Positions 34,702 through 42,837 of a stretch of DNA of 64,000 nucleotides are shown in pieces. How positions within the stretch are numbered: position 1 is the stretch's first letter; each line of letters opens with the position of its first letter. Origin of the DNA: Casp-actino8 sp964513215 (GTDB lineage: Bacteria; Actinomycetota; Acidimicrobiia; Acidimicrobiales; Ilumatobacteraceae); assembly GCA_964513215.1 (NCBI GenBank), contig CAZELU010000005.1, forward strand, positions 1-64,000. The letters are read 5' to 3'. The notes under the pieces were generated by a model, which saw only the letters and a list, made by a program, of their open reading frames with translations, had not been told where the DNA came from and searched no databases. The translations under genes were made by a program, and so were the position numbers.

Positions 34702-35592
34702 ATGGGACGCGTGCTCTCCGACGATCAGATCGAGCGTTACGAGCACGACGGCTTCCTGGTGATCCCCGACTTCGTGGGCCGTGACGTCTGTGCACGAGTG
34801 AAGGCCCGAGCCGAGCACATCCTCCAGTCGTTCGACCCTGACGCCAATCGCAGCGTGTTCACCACCAACGAACAGGAACGCCATGCCGACGAGCAGTTCA
34901 TGGCGTCGGCTACGGGTATCCACTGCTTCTTCGAAGAGGAAGCATTCGGCCCCGATGGTCGACTCGGACAACCGAAGGAACTGAGCGTCAACAAGATCGG
35001 CCACGCTCTCCATGATCTCGACGACGTCTTCGAGGAGTTCTCGTACGCGCCAGCCCTCGCCGATGTGGCGGCCGACATCGGAATGCCTGACGCTCTCGCG
35101 CTGCAGAGCATGTACATCTGCAAGCAGCCATTCATCGGCGGTGAGGTCGGCTGTCATCAGGACGCCACGTTCCTCTACACCGATCCCGTCACCGTGACCG
35201 GTTTCTGGTTCGCGCTCGAAGACGCCACCCTTGAGAACGGATGCCTGTGGGCTCAGCCCGGTGGGCATCGCACCACTCTGCGCAAGACGTATCGCCGACT
35301 CGGAGTGCGCAATGACGAAGGCGCCGAGTTCATCGAACACGATCCGCAGCCGCTCCCCGCTCCGAGCGACGGACTCGTGCCCCTCGAAGTGAGTGCGGGC
35401 ACACTCGTGATACTGCACGGTCTCCTGCCGCACTGGAGCGACGTCAACCGCAGCGGAAAGAGCCGCCACGCGTACTCGCTGCACTGCATCGCCGAATCGG
35501 CCGAGTATCCGGCCTGGAATTGGCTACAGCGAACCCCCGATCTCCCCCTGCGTCGCCTCGATGGCCGCGCTCGAACGAAAGCCCCCGCATGA
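34702..35592 (+). CDS. Phytanoyl-CoA dioxygenase (PhyH) family protein
   Basis: The 296 aa protein is an Fe(II)/2-oxoglutarate-dependent oxygenase by motif: HQDATFLYTD holds the HxD iron ligands near 155. The distal histidine is in LHGLLPHWSDVNRSGKSRHAYSLH near 245, where an arginine for 2-oxoglutarate is also present. The opening LSDDQIERYEHDGFLVIPDF is typical. PhyH relatives hydroxylate many small molecules, not only phytanoyl-CoA. The stop overlaps the adenosine deaminase start (ATGA), so a substrate related to nucleosides is conceivable but unproven. Confidence 0.9.
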   Translation: MGRVLSDDQIERYEHDGFLVIPDFVGRDVCARVKARAEHILQSFDPDANRSVFTTNEQERHADEQFMASATGIHCFFEEEAFGPDGRLGQPKELSVNKIGHALHDLDDVFEEFSYAPALADVAADIGMPDALALQSMYICKQPFIGGEVGCHQDATFLYTDPVTVTGFWFALEDATLENGCLWAQPGGHRTTLRKTYRRLGVRNDEGAEFIEHDPQPLPAPSDGLVPLEVSAGTLVILHGLLPHWSDVNRSGKSRHAYSLHCIAESAEYPAWNWLQRTPDLPLRRLDGRARTKAPA

Positions 35593-36680
35593 GCAACGAT
35601 GTCGCCGACTTCATCCAGTACCCCAAGGTTCTCCTGCACGATCACCTCGACGGTGGAGTCCGCCCGCAAACCGTGGTCGAACTGGCCGCCGAGTACGGCT
35701 ACAAGGGTCTGCCCACCACCGATGTCGACGATCTGTCGAAGTGGTTCCATCGCGGGGCCAAGCGCAACGACCTCGTTCTGTATCTCGAGACGTTCGCGCA
35801 CACCGTCGGCGTGATGCAAGACCGCGACGCGATCGAACGCGTCTCGTTCGAATGCGCCCGCGATCTGGCCAACGACGGCGTGGTGTACGCCGAAGTTCGT
35901 ATGGCTCCCGAATTGTGCACCGAGAAGGGCCTCACTCTCGACGAAGTGATGAAGGCCATCCTCGACGGCTTTCGACGTGGCTCGGCCGGAACTGATCTCA
36001 CGATCTACGCGATCTGCTCGGCCATGCGCACAGCGGCGCGCAGTCTCGAGATCGCCGAGCTGGCGGTGCGGTGGCGCGACGAAGGAGTGGTCGGCTTCGA
36101 CATCGCCGGCGCCGAAGCCGGCTATCCGCCCACGCGCCATCTCGAGGCCTTCAATCACGTCCAGCGCGAGAACTTCCACACCACGATTCACGCGGGTGAA
36201 GCATTCGGCCTACCGAGCATCTGGGAAGCGGTGCAGTTGTGCGGGGCCGAGCGGCTCGGTCACGGTGTGCGCATCGTCGACGACATCACCGGGGAGCCGG
36301 GTAACGAGCAACTCGGCCGGCTCGCGGCCTTCGTGCGCGACCGCCGCATACCCCTCGAGCTCTGCCCCACCAGCAACGTGAACACCGGTGTCTGCGGGTC
36401 GATCGCCGAACATCCCATCGGGATGCTCCGCCGCTTGCGCTTCCGCGTCACGGTCAACACCGACAACCGGCTCATGAGCAACACGAGCATGTCGAAGGAG
36501 TTCGCGCAGTTGTCGGAAGCCTTCGGCTGGGGTGTCGACGATTTCGAATGGCTCACGGTCAACGCCATGAAGAGCGCCTTCGCCCCCTTCCCCGAGCGGC
36601 TCCGGATCATCAGCGGCCTCATCAAGCCCCGGTACGCGCTGGCGCGAGCCGAGCAGACATTGGGAGCCGCCACCCGCTGA
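35589..36680 (+). CDS. add: Adenosine deaminase
   Basis: Deaminates adenosine or deoxyadenosine to inosine in purine salvage. The 363 aa protein is close to the family norm. Zinc ligands HDHLDGG near 17, the TIHAGEAFG motif near 200 and ELCPTSNVNTG plus VTVNTDNRLMSN near 260-300 are all present. It lies downstream of the nucleoside importer and before uracil phosphoribosyltransferase, so imported nucleosides are likely substrates. It is translationally coupled to the PhyH-type oxygenase by ATGA. Confidence 0.94.
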   Translation: MSNDVADFIQYPKVLLHDHLDGGVRPQTVVELAAEYGYKGLPTTDVDDLSKWFHRGAKRNDLVLYLETFAHTVGVMQDRDAIERVSFECARDLANDGVVYAEVRMAPELCTEKGLTLDEVMKAILDGFRRGSAGTDLTIYAICSAMRTAARSLEIAELAVRWRDEGVVGFDIAGAEAGYPPTRHLEAFNHVQRENFHTTIHAGEAFGLPSIWEAVQLCGAERLGHGVRIVDDITGEPGNEQLGRLAAFVRDRRIPLELCPTSNVNTGVCGSIAEHPIGMLRRLRFRVTVNTDNRLMSNTSMSKEFAQLSEAFGWGVDDFEWLTVNAMKSAFAPFPERLRIISGLIKPRYALARAEQTLGAATR

Positions 36681-36697
36681 TCTGGAACAATGGGCGC

Positions 36698-37333
36698 ATG
36701 CCCGTTGAAGTCCACGTCGTCGACCACCCGCTCATCGCCGATTCGCTCACGCGGATCCGTGACGCGAGCACGCCCAACGCGTTGTTCCGTCAGGAACTCG
36801 AGCGGGTCGGCATCCTGTTGTTGGCCGAAGCCACGCGCGATCTGGCCACCAAGGCCGTGCGCGTGAAGACGCCGCTGGTCGAGACCGACGGGCGCGCGTT
36901 GGCGACTCAACCGGTCGTCGTGCCGGTGTTGCGGGCCGGCCTCGGATTCGTGCACGCGGCACAAGAACTCATGCCCAACGCCGATGTGGGTTTCGTGGGC
37001 ATCAGTCGTGACGAGCACACGTTCCAGCCCAAGCCGTACGTGAACAAGTTGCCCGAGTCGCTGGCGGGTCGCACGTGCATCGTGCTCGATCCGATGCTGG
37101 CGACCGGCGGTTCGCTCGCACATGCAGTCGAGTTGTTGCTCGAACGCCATGCCACCGGTCCGATCATCGTCGTGTGCGTGTTGGCGGCGCCGGAAGGAAT
37201 CGAATTCCTGCGCAAGCAGGGATCGAATCTCGTGATCTACACGGCGTCGGTCGACGAGCGGCTGAACGAGAACGCGTTCATCGTGCCGGGCTTGGGCGAC
37301 GCCGGCGATCGCCAATTCGGCGCCCCCCACTGA
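36698..37333 (+). CDS. upp: Uracil phosphoribosyltransferase
   Basis: Makes UMP from uracil and PRPP, salvaging pyrimidine bases. The 211 aa protein is of typical length. The PRPP-binding loop CIVLDPMLATGGSLAHAVELL, the RAGLGF segment and the uracil-binding end IVPGLGDAGDRQFGAP are all visible. The ATG at 36698 is preceded by an AACAAT hexamer 6 nt away and lies 17 nt after add. With add and the importer it forms a nucleoside/nucleobase salvage group. Confidence 0.95.
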   Translation: MPVEVHVVDHPLIADSLTRIRDASTPNALFRQELERVGILLLAEATRDLATKAVRVKTPLVETDGRALATQPVVVPVLRAGLGFVHAAQELMPNADVGFVGISRDEHTFQPKPYVNKLPESLAGRTCIVLDPMLATGGSLAHAVELLLERHATGPIIVVCVLAAPEGIEFLRKQGSNLVIYTASVDERLNENAFIVPGLGDAGDRQFGAPH

Positions 37334-37358
37334 CCTTCCCCTCATGGGTGCGAAACCC

Positions 37359-37372
37359 CGGCAAAAATGCCG
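37359..37372 (+). terminator. Short stem-loop after upp
   Basis: CGGCA and TGCCG arms enclose an AAAA loop and are followed by TTTCT. This resembles a weak intrinsic terminator 25 nt after the upp stop. Confidence 0.45.
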
Positions 37373-37391
37373 TTTCTGACGCCCAATCACC

Positions 37392-37397
37392 TACCGT
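37392..37397 (+). promoter_or_regulatory. Putative leaderless -10 box of the quinone oxidoreductase gene
   Basis: TACCGT ends 6 nt before the ATG at 37404. Confidence 0.4.
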
Positions 37398-37403
37398 TAC
37401 CGC

Positions 37404-38378
37404 ATGCGCGCCATCGTCTGCCGTCAGTTCGGACCCATCGACGATCTCGTGGTGGAGGATCGCCCGTCACCTGATTTGTTCCCGTCGTGCATCCGCATCG
37501 CCGTGAACGCGTGCGGGGTGAACTTCGTCGACGCGCTGTTCGTGCAGGGCAAGTATCAGATCAAGCCGCCCACGCCGTTCGTGCCAGGAATGGAAGTGGT
37601 GGGACGCGTCACCGAGGTGGCTCCCGATGTCGAGGGAATCGCCGTGGGCACGCGCGTGTTCGCCAACGTCGGATTGGGTGGATTCGCGAGCGAGGCCGTC
37701 GTGGCCGCCAAGCGCGTGATGGTTCTTCCCGACAACCTGTCCGATGGCCAGGCCGCCACCTTCATGCAGAGTTACCTCACCGCATGGTTCGCCCTCGTCG
37801 AACGTGCGCGCGTGGAGGCCGGCAAGTGGCTGCTGGTGATCGGCGCCGGAAGTGGCGTCGGTCTCGGTGCTGTCGACGTGGGCCACGCACTCGGACTGCG
37901 GGTGATCGCCGTTGCGTCGACCGATGAGAAGCGGAGGTTGGCCACCGAGCGCGGCGCCGACGCTGTGATCGATTCGCGGTTGACGCCCGACGAGATCAAG
38001 GAGAAGGCCAAGGAGATTTCCGGCGGCGGAGTCGACTACATCTACGACCCCGTGGGTGGCGAGCTCGGTGAGACCTCTCTGCGAGCGCTCACCGATGACG
38101 GTCAGTACCTCGTGATCGGATTCGTGGGTGGCATTCCCCGACTTCCGGCCAATCAGGTGTTGCTTCGCAACCGCCGGGTCACCGGGGTCGACTGGGGCGG
38201 TTGGGCCGGAAAGAACCCGGGCCTCAACGATCGCATGCTCGCGCAGGTTCTCGAACTCATCGCGCAAGGACGCCTCCGACCGGTCGAGCCCGTCACCTAC
38301 GCACTCGACGACGCCGCCCGCGCGCTGCACGATCTCGAAGATCGCAAAGTGGCCGGCAAGATCGCATTGGTTCCGTAG
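37404..38378 (+). CDS. NADPH:quinone oxidoreductase, MDR family
   Basis: The 324 aa protein is a zinc-free medium-chain dehydrogenase/reductase of the QorA type. The N-terminal GroES-like domain has VNACGVNFVDALFVQGKYQIKPPTPFVPGMEVVG; the Rossmann domain has the NADPH loop GAGSGVGLGAVDVGHALG near 150. No structural zinc cysteines are seen. It reduces quinones or unsaturated carbonyls in the cytoplasm. A RibD-like reductase gene follows 14 nt later on the same strand. Confidence 0.9.
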   Translation: MRAIVCRQFGPIDDLVVEDRPSPDLFPSCIRIAVNACGVNFVDALFVQGKYQIKPPTPFVPGMEVVGRVTEVAPDVEGIAVGTRVFANVGLGGFASEAVVAAKRVMVLPDNLSDGQAATFMQSYLTAWFALVERARVEAGKWLLVIGAGSGVGLGAVDVGHALGLRVIAVASTDEKRRLATERGADAVIDSRLTPDEIKEKAKEISGGGVDYIYDPVGGELGETSLRALTDDGQYLVIGFVGGIPRLPANQVLLRNRRVTGVDWGGWAGKNPGLNDRMLAQVLELIAQGRLRPVEPVTYALDDAARALHDLEDRKVAGKIALVP

Positions 38379-38392
38379 GACCTCGGGCTTCC

Positions 38393-38998
38393 ATGCGCAT
38401 GCTCTTCCCGTCACCACGTGAGGTGACGATCCCGGAGGCGTACGACGGATCGCACCGTCGCGCCTACACCGATCGTCCCTGGATCGTGATGTCGATGATC
38501 TCGACGGCCGACGGCGCGATTGCGTTGGAAGGGTCCTCGGCACTGCTCGGCGGGCCGTCCGATCGCGACGTGTTCCTGTTCTTGCACCGATCGGCCGACA
38601 CCGTGTTCGTGGGAGCCGAGACGGTGCGATCCGACAACTACTCGCCGCTGCCGCTGCATCAGCGGCTCGTGGTCATGTCGTCGAGCGGCGATCTCGGCCG
38701 CAATTCGGAGGCTCTTCTCGCGGCCCCGAACACGCGGGTGGTCGCCGGTGACGTTCGCGACGTCGTCGCCACTCTCGAAGGCGACGTGTGCGTTCTCGAA
38801 GGTGGACCAACGCTCAACGGCCAGATGCTCGCGGCCGATCTGGTGGACGAAGTGTGTCTCACGATTGCTCCGCGTTTCATCGCCGGGCGCAGCGATCGCG
38901 CGGCCGAGGGGGCCTGGGCGATGCGCGAGCCGTGGCACCTCGCCCATGTGTGCGAGGACGACGGATTCGTGTTCCTTCGCTATCTGCGCAGCGCTTGA
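38393..38998 (+). CDS. RibD C-terminal-domain (pyrimidine reductase-like) protein
   Basis: The 201 aa protein has the dihydrofolate-reductase-like fold of the RibD reductase half without the deaminase domain. Visible parts: PWIVMSMISTADGAIALEG, GAETVRSDNYSP (NADPH/substrate loop) and CVLEGGPTLNGQMLAADLVDEVCLTIAP. Free-standing members reduce riboflavin precursors or unknown pterin-like substrates. No other rib gene is adjacent, though folate genes lie 1-2 kb downstream. The ATG at 38393 is the first start after the quinone oxidoreductase stop. Confidence 0.87.
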   Translation: MRMLFPSPREVTIPEAYDGSHRRAYTDRPWIVMSMISTADGAIALEGSSALLGGPSDRDVFLFLHRSADTVFVGAETVRSDNYSPLPLHQRLVVMSSSGDLGRNSEALLAAPNTRVVAGDVRDVVATLEGDVCVLEGGPTLNGQMLAADLVDEVCLTIAPRFIAGRSDRAAEGAWAMREPWHLAHVCEDDGFVFLRYLRSA

Positions 38999-39016
38999 GT
39001 TCTGCCGCCCACCGGC

Positions 39017-39892
39017 TTACGGGGCGCCGAAGCGGAGAAGCGACTTCACGGGTGGACGCACCATCACGTTGAGTTCGATGTCGTCGCCACTCTTACGTCG
39101 CAACGTCGGCACGGCCTCGGCGAAGGGCGGTGCATCCGGAACTCGCGCCAGCAACGTGGCCGCCACTTCCGCGGCCTGGATGGCCAATGTCTCGAGTTTG
39201 TGGTGACGATGCAACCGGACCCCCAAATCGACTTGACCCAGACTGTCGATTCCGAACTGGCGATACATGTCGATCAGAAGTCCGATCTCCACACCCCAAC
39301 CGGTCGCGAACGGCACCGCTTCGAGCATCGTGCGACGACCCGCGTACTCACCGGCCAGAGGTTGCTGCATCTCGGCGATTTCCGGGAAGAACAGTGACAG
39401 CAGAGGACGGGCCACCAGTTCGGTGGTGCGGCCTCCCCCACCCAAGTGGGACGGACGTTCATAACTGGCTTTCACCAGTCCCAGTTGGTCGTCGAGCAGA
39501 AGCGGAATGACGAGGCGGATGATCCAGTCGGGTGTGAAGCTCGTGATGTCGCCGTCGCACCACACGACGATGTCGCCCTTCGACGCGACCAGACTCGCCC
39601 ACAGCGCATTGCCCTTGCCCTGCGCGGTGCCGTGGAAGAAGTGCACGTAGTCGACGGGCACGACGGTCGCCCCGGCCTCACTGGCCACCTCGGCGGTTCC
39701 GTCGGACGATCCGTCGTCGAGCACGATCAGTTCGTCGACGAGGGTGCCGACGAGCGCGTCGTCGATCATGCGTACGAGGTCGCCGATCGTCTCGGCTTCG
39801 TTGCGACACGGAATGCACACCGACACCGACACGTCGTTCTTCAGAGCCATCGCGGTGGACAGATCCCAACCGGTCGGATCGAACGTCTTCAT
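39017..39892 (-). CDS. gpgS: Glucosyl-3-phosphoglycerate synthase
   Basis: Transfers glucose from NDP-glucose to 3-phosphoglycerate, the first step to glucosylglycerate and, in mycobacteria, to methylglucose lipopolysaccharide. The 291 aa GT81/GT2-fold enzyme has VSVCIPCRNEAETIGDL, ELIVLDDGSSDGTAEVA, HFFHGTAQGKGNALWASLVAS and WCDGDITSF (DxD-type metal site). A GAGGAG ribosome site precedes the ATG. It is divergent from a FolP2-like gene, the same pairing as Rv1208/Rv1207 in M. tuberculosis. Confidence 0.93.
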   Translation of the reverse strand: MKTFDPTGWDLSTAMALKNDVSVSVCIPCRNEAETIGDLVRMIDDALVGTLVDELIVLDDGSSDGTAEVASEAGATVVPVDYVHFFHGTAQGKGNALWASLVASKGDIVVWCDGDITSFTPDWIIRLVIPLLLDDQLGLVKASYERPSHLGGGGRTTELVARPLLSLFFPEIAEMQQPLAGEYAGRRTMLEAVPFATGWGVEIGLLIDMYRQFGIDSLGQVDLGVRLHRHHKLETLAIQAAEVAATLLARVPDAPPFAEAVPTLRRKSGDDIELNVMVRPPVKSLLRFGAP

Positions 39893-39909
39893 CGTCTCCT
39901 CAGCCGCCC

Positions 39910-39915
39910 TAGCCT
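39910..39915 (+). promoter_or_regulatory. Putative leaderless -10 box of the FolP-like gene
   Basis: TAGCCT ends 6 nt before the ATG at 39922, within the 29-nt spacer shared with gpgS. Confidence 0.4.
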
Positions 39916-39921
39916 GACACC

Positions 39922-40671
39922 ATGTTCTTGTACGGCGTCGTGAACGCGTCTCCCGACTCGCTCAACACCGATTCAATAGCCACGGACGCCGAGTCGGCTA
40001 CTCGCCGCGGTGAATATCTCCTGACGCACGGATGTCAAGGAATCGACCTCGGTGGCCAGGGCTCCACCGACGCGGCCACCGTGGTTCCGTGGCAGGACGA
40101 ATGGGAGCGCCTCCGCGACATCGTGCGCGCGCTGGCCGCTTTCGGTGTTCCGCTGAGTATCGATTCGTGGAAGCCCGAGGTCACGCGCCTGGCTCTCGAA
40201 CACGGGTGCACCGTCATCAATGCCGCCGACGGAATGCAGACCGACGAAATGTGGCAGGTGGCCGCCGACTTTCGCGTGCCGATCGTTCTTCCGTTCTTGT
40301 CCGGCCCCAATCCGCGGCAGATGCAGTTGGTGAAGGACGATCCGGTCGGTGTGATGATCTCGTTCTTCGACGAACAGTTGCGCATCGCCGACCGGTACGG
40401 GCTTCGTGATCTGTGCATTCTCGATCCGGGAACCGGATTCGCACCGTCGAACTGGCCATGGGAGGAACGATTCGTCTACCAAAAGCGCGTGTATTCGAAC
40501 CTCGACGCGCTGCGCCAATTCGGGCTTCCCCTCTACATCGCGCTGCCCTGGAAGGAAACCGCGCAACACGACGAGCTACTCGAGATCGTCCTACGTCAAC
40601 GTCCCGAGTACGGTCGCGCGCACTACCCCGAGAAGATCCGTCGCGTGGAGGCCGAACTCGGACTCTCGTGA
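39922..40671 (+). CDS. Dihydropteroate synthase-like protein (FolP2-type)
   Basis: The 249 aa TIM-barrel protein is related to dihydropteroate synthase. Matching segments: YGVVNASPDSLN (asparagine kept), GIDLGGQGSTDA in place of the usual DIGGEST, LSIDSWKPEV, VINAADG, ILDPGTGFAPSNW, the Lys of LPWKE and the terminal Arg-x-His (GRAHYP). The motifs are present but divergent, as in mycobacterial FolP2, which lacks normal DHPS activity. It may therefore act on another pterin-like substrate. Neighbouring folBK converges 12 nt beyond its end. Confidence 0.85.
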   Translation: MFLYGVVNASPDSLNTDSIATDAESATRRGEYLLTHGCQGIDLGGQGSTDAATVVPWQDEWERLRDIVRALAAFGVPLSIDSWKPEVTRLALEHGCTVINAADGMQTDEMWQVAADFRVPIVLPFLSGPNPRQMQLVKDDPVGVMISFFDEQLRIADRYGLRDLCILDPGTGFAPSNWPWEERFVYQKRVYSNLDALRQFGLPLYIALPWKETAQHDELLEIVLRQRPEYGRAHYPEKIRRVEAELGLS

Positions 40672-40683
40672 CCCGGCTGGCGG

Positions 40684-41523
40684 TTACGAGAGGGGGCCGC
40701 GGGGGTAGACGGCGTCGGGGGGCAGATCCGTTTCCCACCCGGCCGGACACCGCTCGGGCGCCACTTCGCTCAACGGCGCCAACACGAACCGACGCTCGGC
40801 GTACCGCGGGTGAGGCACCGCCAAGTTGCCACCCTTGATCACCACGTCGTCGAAGAAGAGCAAGTCGAGATCGAGCGTGCGCGGACCCCAATGAATCGTG
40901 CGGGCTCGCCCGGCGTCGGCTTCGATCCGATGCAGCCAACGCAACACCGCGTAGGGATCCATCTCGGTTTCGATCTCGACCACCATGTTGAGGTACGCGC
41001 CCTGATTCTCGGGGCCACCCACCGGATCGGTCTCGAACACCTGCGACATCTTCCGAACCGCCGCACCCAAGCGATCGACTGCGAACCGCAGATACGACTC
41101 GCGGTCACCCAAGTTGCTTCCCAACGCGATGATGGCGCGGTGTGCCGTGAGCGGAGCCGACGATGCGCGCGTGCGATGAATCCGCACTGCCGACGATCCG
41201 ACGTCTTCGGGGATGGGCGGACGGAGCTTCGTCAGAGTGAGATCGACCGCGTTCACGTGCGCGAACGACAGCACCATGTCGGCCATCCGCTGCGCCAATC
41301 GCTCGAGGAGCAAGTCGTTCGACTTGCGCGCCACCTCGGCCACTTGCATGCACACTTCTCCGTAGTGAACGGTCTCGGTGAGATCGTCACTCTGCCCGGC
41401 ATCGGTGAGGTCGGCATGAATGTCGATGTCGACGCGCAATGGCTGTGCGGCCTCGCGTTCGTGCTCGAGCACACCGATCAGTGCCATCACCCGCAAGTCG
41501 TTGATGAGGATGTGATCCGTCAC
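40684..41523 (-). CDS. folBK: Bifunctional dihydroneopterin aldolase/HPPK
   Basis: Two folate enzymes in one chain of about 279 aa. Residues 1-120 are FolB (dihydroneopterin aldolase: ILINDLRVMALIGVLEHERE, then TVHYGEVC). Residues 130-275 are FolK (HPPK) with AIIALGSNLGDRESYLRFAV, the WGPRTLDLDLLFFDD motif that binds magnesium and ATP, and VPHPRYAERRFVLAPL. The product is 6-hydroxymethyl-dihydropterin diphosphate. The GTG at 41523 is chosen because MTDHILINDLRV fits FolB and TACCGT lies 7 nt upstream; GTG at 41532 is the alternative. Confidence 0.94.
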   Translation of the reverse strand: MTDHILINDLRVMALIGVLEHEREAAQPLRVDIDIHADLTDAGQSDDLTETVHYGEVCMQVAEVARKSNDLLLERLAQRMADMVLSFAHVNAVDLTLTKLRPPIPEDVGSSAVRIHRTRASSAPLTAHRAIIALGSNLGDRESYLRFAVDRLGAAVRKMSQVFETDPVGGPENQGAYLNMVVEIETEMDPYAVLRWLHRIEADAGRARTIHWGPRTLDLDLLFFDDVVIKGGNLAVPHPRYAERRFVLAPLSEVAPERCPAGWETDLPPDAVYPRGPLS

Positions 41524-41530
41524 CGGGCAC

Positions 41531-41540
41531 ACGGTACCGT
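41531..41540. promoter_or_regulatory. Palindromic shared -10 of folBK and the M20 gene
   Basis: ACGGTACCGT is a perfect palindrome. On each strand it supplies TACCGT, ending 7 nt before the folBK GTG (41523) and 6 nt before the M20 ATG (41547). The two -10 boxes overlap at their TA bases, so the site would be a bidirectional promoter. Confidence 0.45.
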
Positions 41541-41546
41541 TGAGTC

Positions 41547-42803
41547 ATGGCATCCGATACCTCCGTGTCGACGTTCGATCCGCAGCGCGTCATCGCCGAT
41601 CTCGAAGGCCTGGCCGCACGTACCGGCGGCCCGGCGGGTTCTCGACGCCTGGCCTGGACACCCGAATGGGTCGAGGCCCGCAACCTTCTGCGCGAACATC
41701 TCGCCACTTTGCCGGTCGACGTCGACGTCGACGAAGCCGGCAACTTGTGGGCCTACTTGCGCGGTGAAAGTACCGACACGCTCGTGGTGGGCAGTCACCT
41801 CGACAGTGTTCCGAAGGGCGGCTGGCTCGACGGTGCGCTGGGCGTGATGGCCGGTCTCGAGTTGCTGCGCGCACTCGCCGCCGAGGGCAAGCCGCCGATC
41901 ACGGTGGCCCTCGTCGATTGGGCCGACGAAGAAGGCGCTCGATTCTCGCGCTCACTGTTCGGCTCGGCCGCGTTCATGGGAACGGTCGATCCGAAGATCT
42001 TGGCCGGTCTCGTCGACAAAGAAGGCAACCGCCTGGTCGATGTCTTGCCGCAACACGGCGTCGACATCAATCGTCTCGATGGCGCTCAGCGCCGTCAGGA
42101 AAACGTGAAGGCATACGTGGAAGTGCACATCGAACAAGGGCCGGTTCTCGAGTCGATGGGCAAGGGAATCTGCACGGTCACCGGCACCAAGGGAATCGAA
42201 CGCGAGCGTCTCGTGTTCCGCGGCCAGGCCGCCCACGCCGGAACCATGCCCATGCCGATGCGTCGCGATTCGTTCCGGGCTGCCTCGCGTTTCGCCTTGG
42301 CCGTGGCCGAAATCGGAGATCGTCACGACGGCGTCACCACCGTTGGCGCGGTGGCGTGCAAACCCGGTGTGGTCACAGCCGTTGCCGGAGAAACCACCAT
42401 CACTCTCGACATGCGCCACATCGACGCCGGAGAACTGGCTGCGATGCTCGCCGAGAGCAAGGCGGCCGCCGACGACGCGGCGGCGGCCGAAGGCTGCACG
42501 GTCGAGTGGGAACACATCTTCCGCATTCCCCCGATGCCGTTCCATCCGCTGCTACTCGATGCCGCTCGTGAGAGCGTGCGCGAAGTCGAGGGTCACGACA
42601 TCGAGTTGCCGAGCGGCGCACTTCACGACGCCAGTGAGACCGCTCGATCGATTCCGACCGTGATGATCTTCTCGTCGTCCACCAACGGCCTCAGTCACAC
42701 ACCCGAAGAAGACACTCCGCGAGATCACCTCGTGATGGCCGCCGATGCGTTCGACCGCACCTGTCGACGGGCCATCGATCTGATTCGCAGCGGCACCCTG
42801 TAA
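41547..42803 (+). CDS. M20-family Zn-dependent hydantoinase/carbamoylase
   Basis: The 418 aa protein is typical of N-carbamoyl-L-amino-acid hydrolase/allantoate amidohydrolase (AllC-like). Metal and catalytic motifs: VVGSHLDSVPKGGWLDGALGV near 85, DWADEEGARF with paired glutamates near 123, HIEQGPVLESMGKGI near 195 and the C-terminal SGALHDA and GLSHTPEEDTPRDH. It cleaves N-carbamoyl or ureido amides, releasing ammonia and CO2. No hydantoinase or uricase genes are adjacent. It is divergent from folBK, sharing the palindromic -10. Confidence 0.9.
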   Translation: MASDTSVSTFDPQRVIADLEGLAARTGGPAGSRRLAWTPEWVEARNLLREHLATLPVDVDVDEAGNLWAYLRGESTDTLVVGSHLDSVPKGGWLDGALGVMAGLELLRALAAEGKPPITVALVDWADEEGARFSRSLFGSAAFMGTVDPKILAGLVDKEGNRLVDVLPQHGVDINRLDGAQRRQENVKAYVEVHIEQGPVLESMGKGICTVTGTKGIERERLVFRGQAAHAGTMPMPMRRDSFRAASRFALAVAEIGDRHDGVTTVGAVACKPGVVTAVAGETTITLDMRHIDAGELAAMLAESKAAADDAAAAEGCTVEWEHIFRIPPMPFHPLLLDAARESVREVEGHDIELPSGALHDASETARSIPTVMIFSSSTNGLSHTPEEDTPRDHLVMAADAFDRTCRRAIDLIRSGTL

Positions 42804-42837
42804 CGGCGAGTTCGCCGTGAAGCAGGGGCTCAGCCCC
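42803..42837. terminator. Bidirectional hairpin pair between M20 and gatB
   Basis: ACGGCG/CGCCGT with an AGTT loop (42803-42818) and GGGGC/GCCCC with a TCA loop (42825-42837) lie at the convergent ends; the second contains the gatB stop. They could stop both transcripts, though no T-tract follows. Confidence 0.4.
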
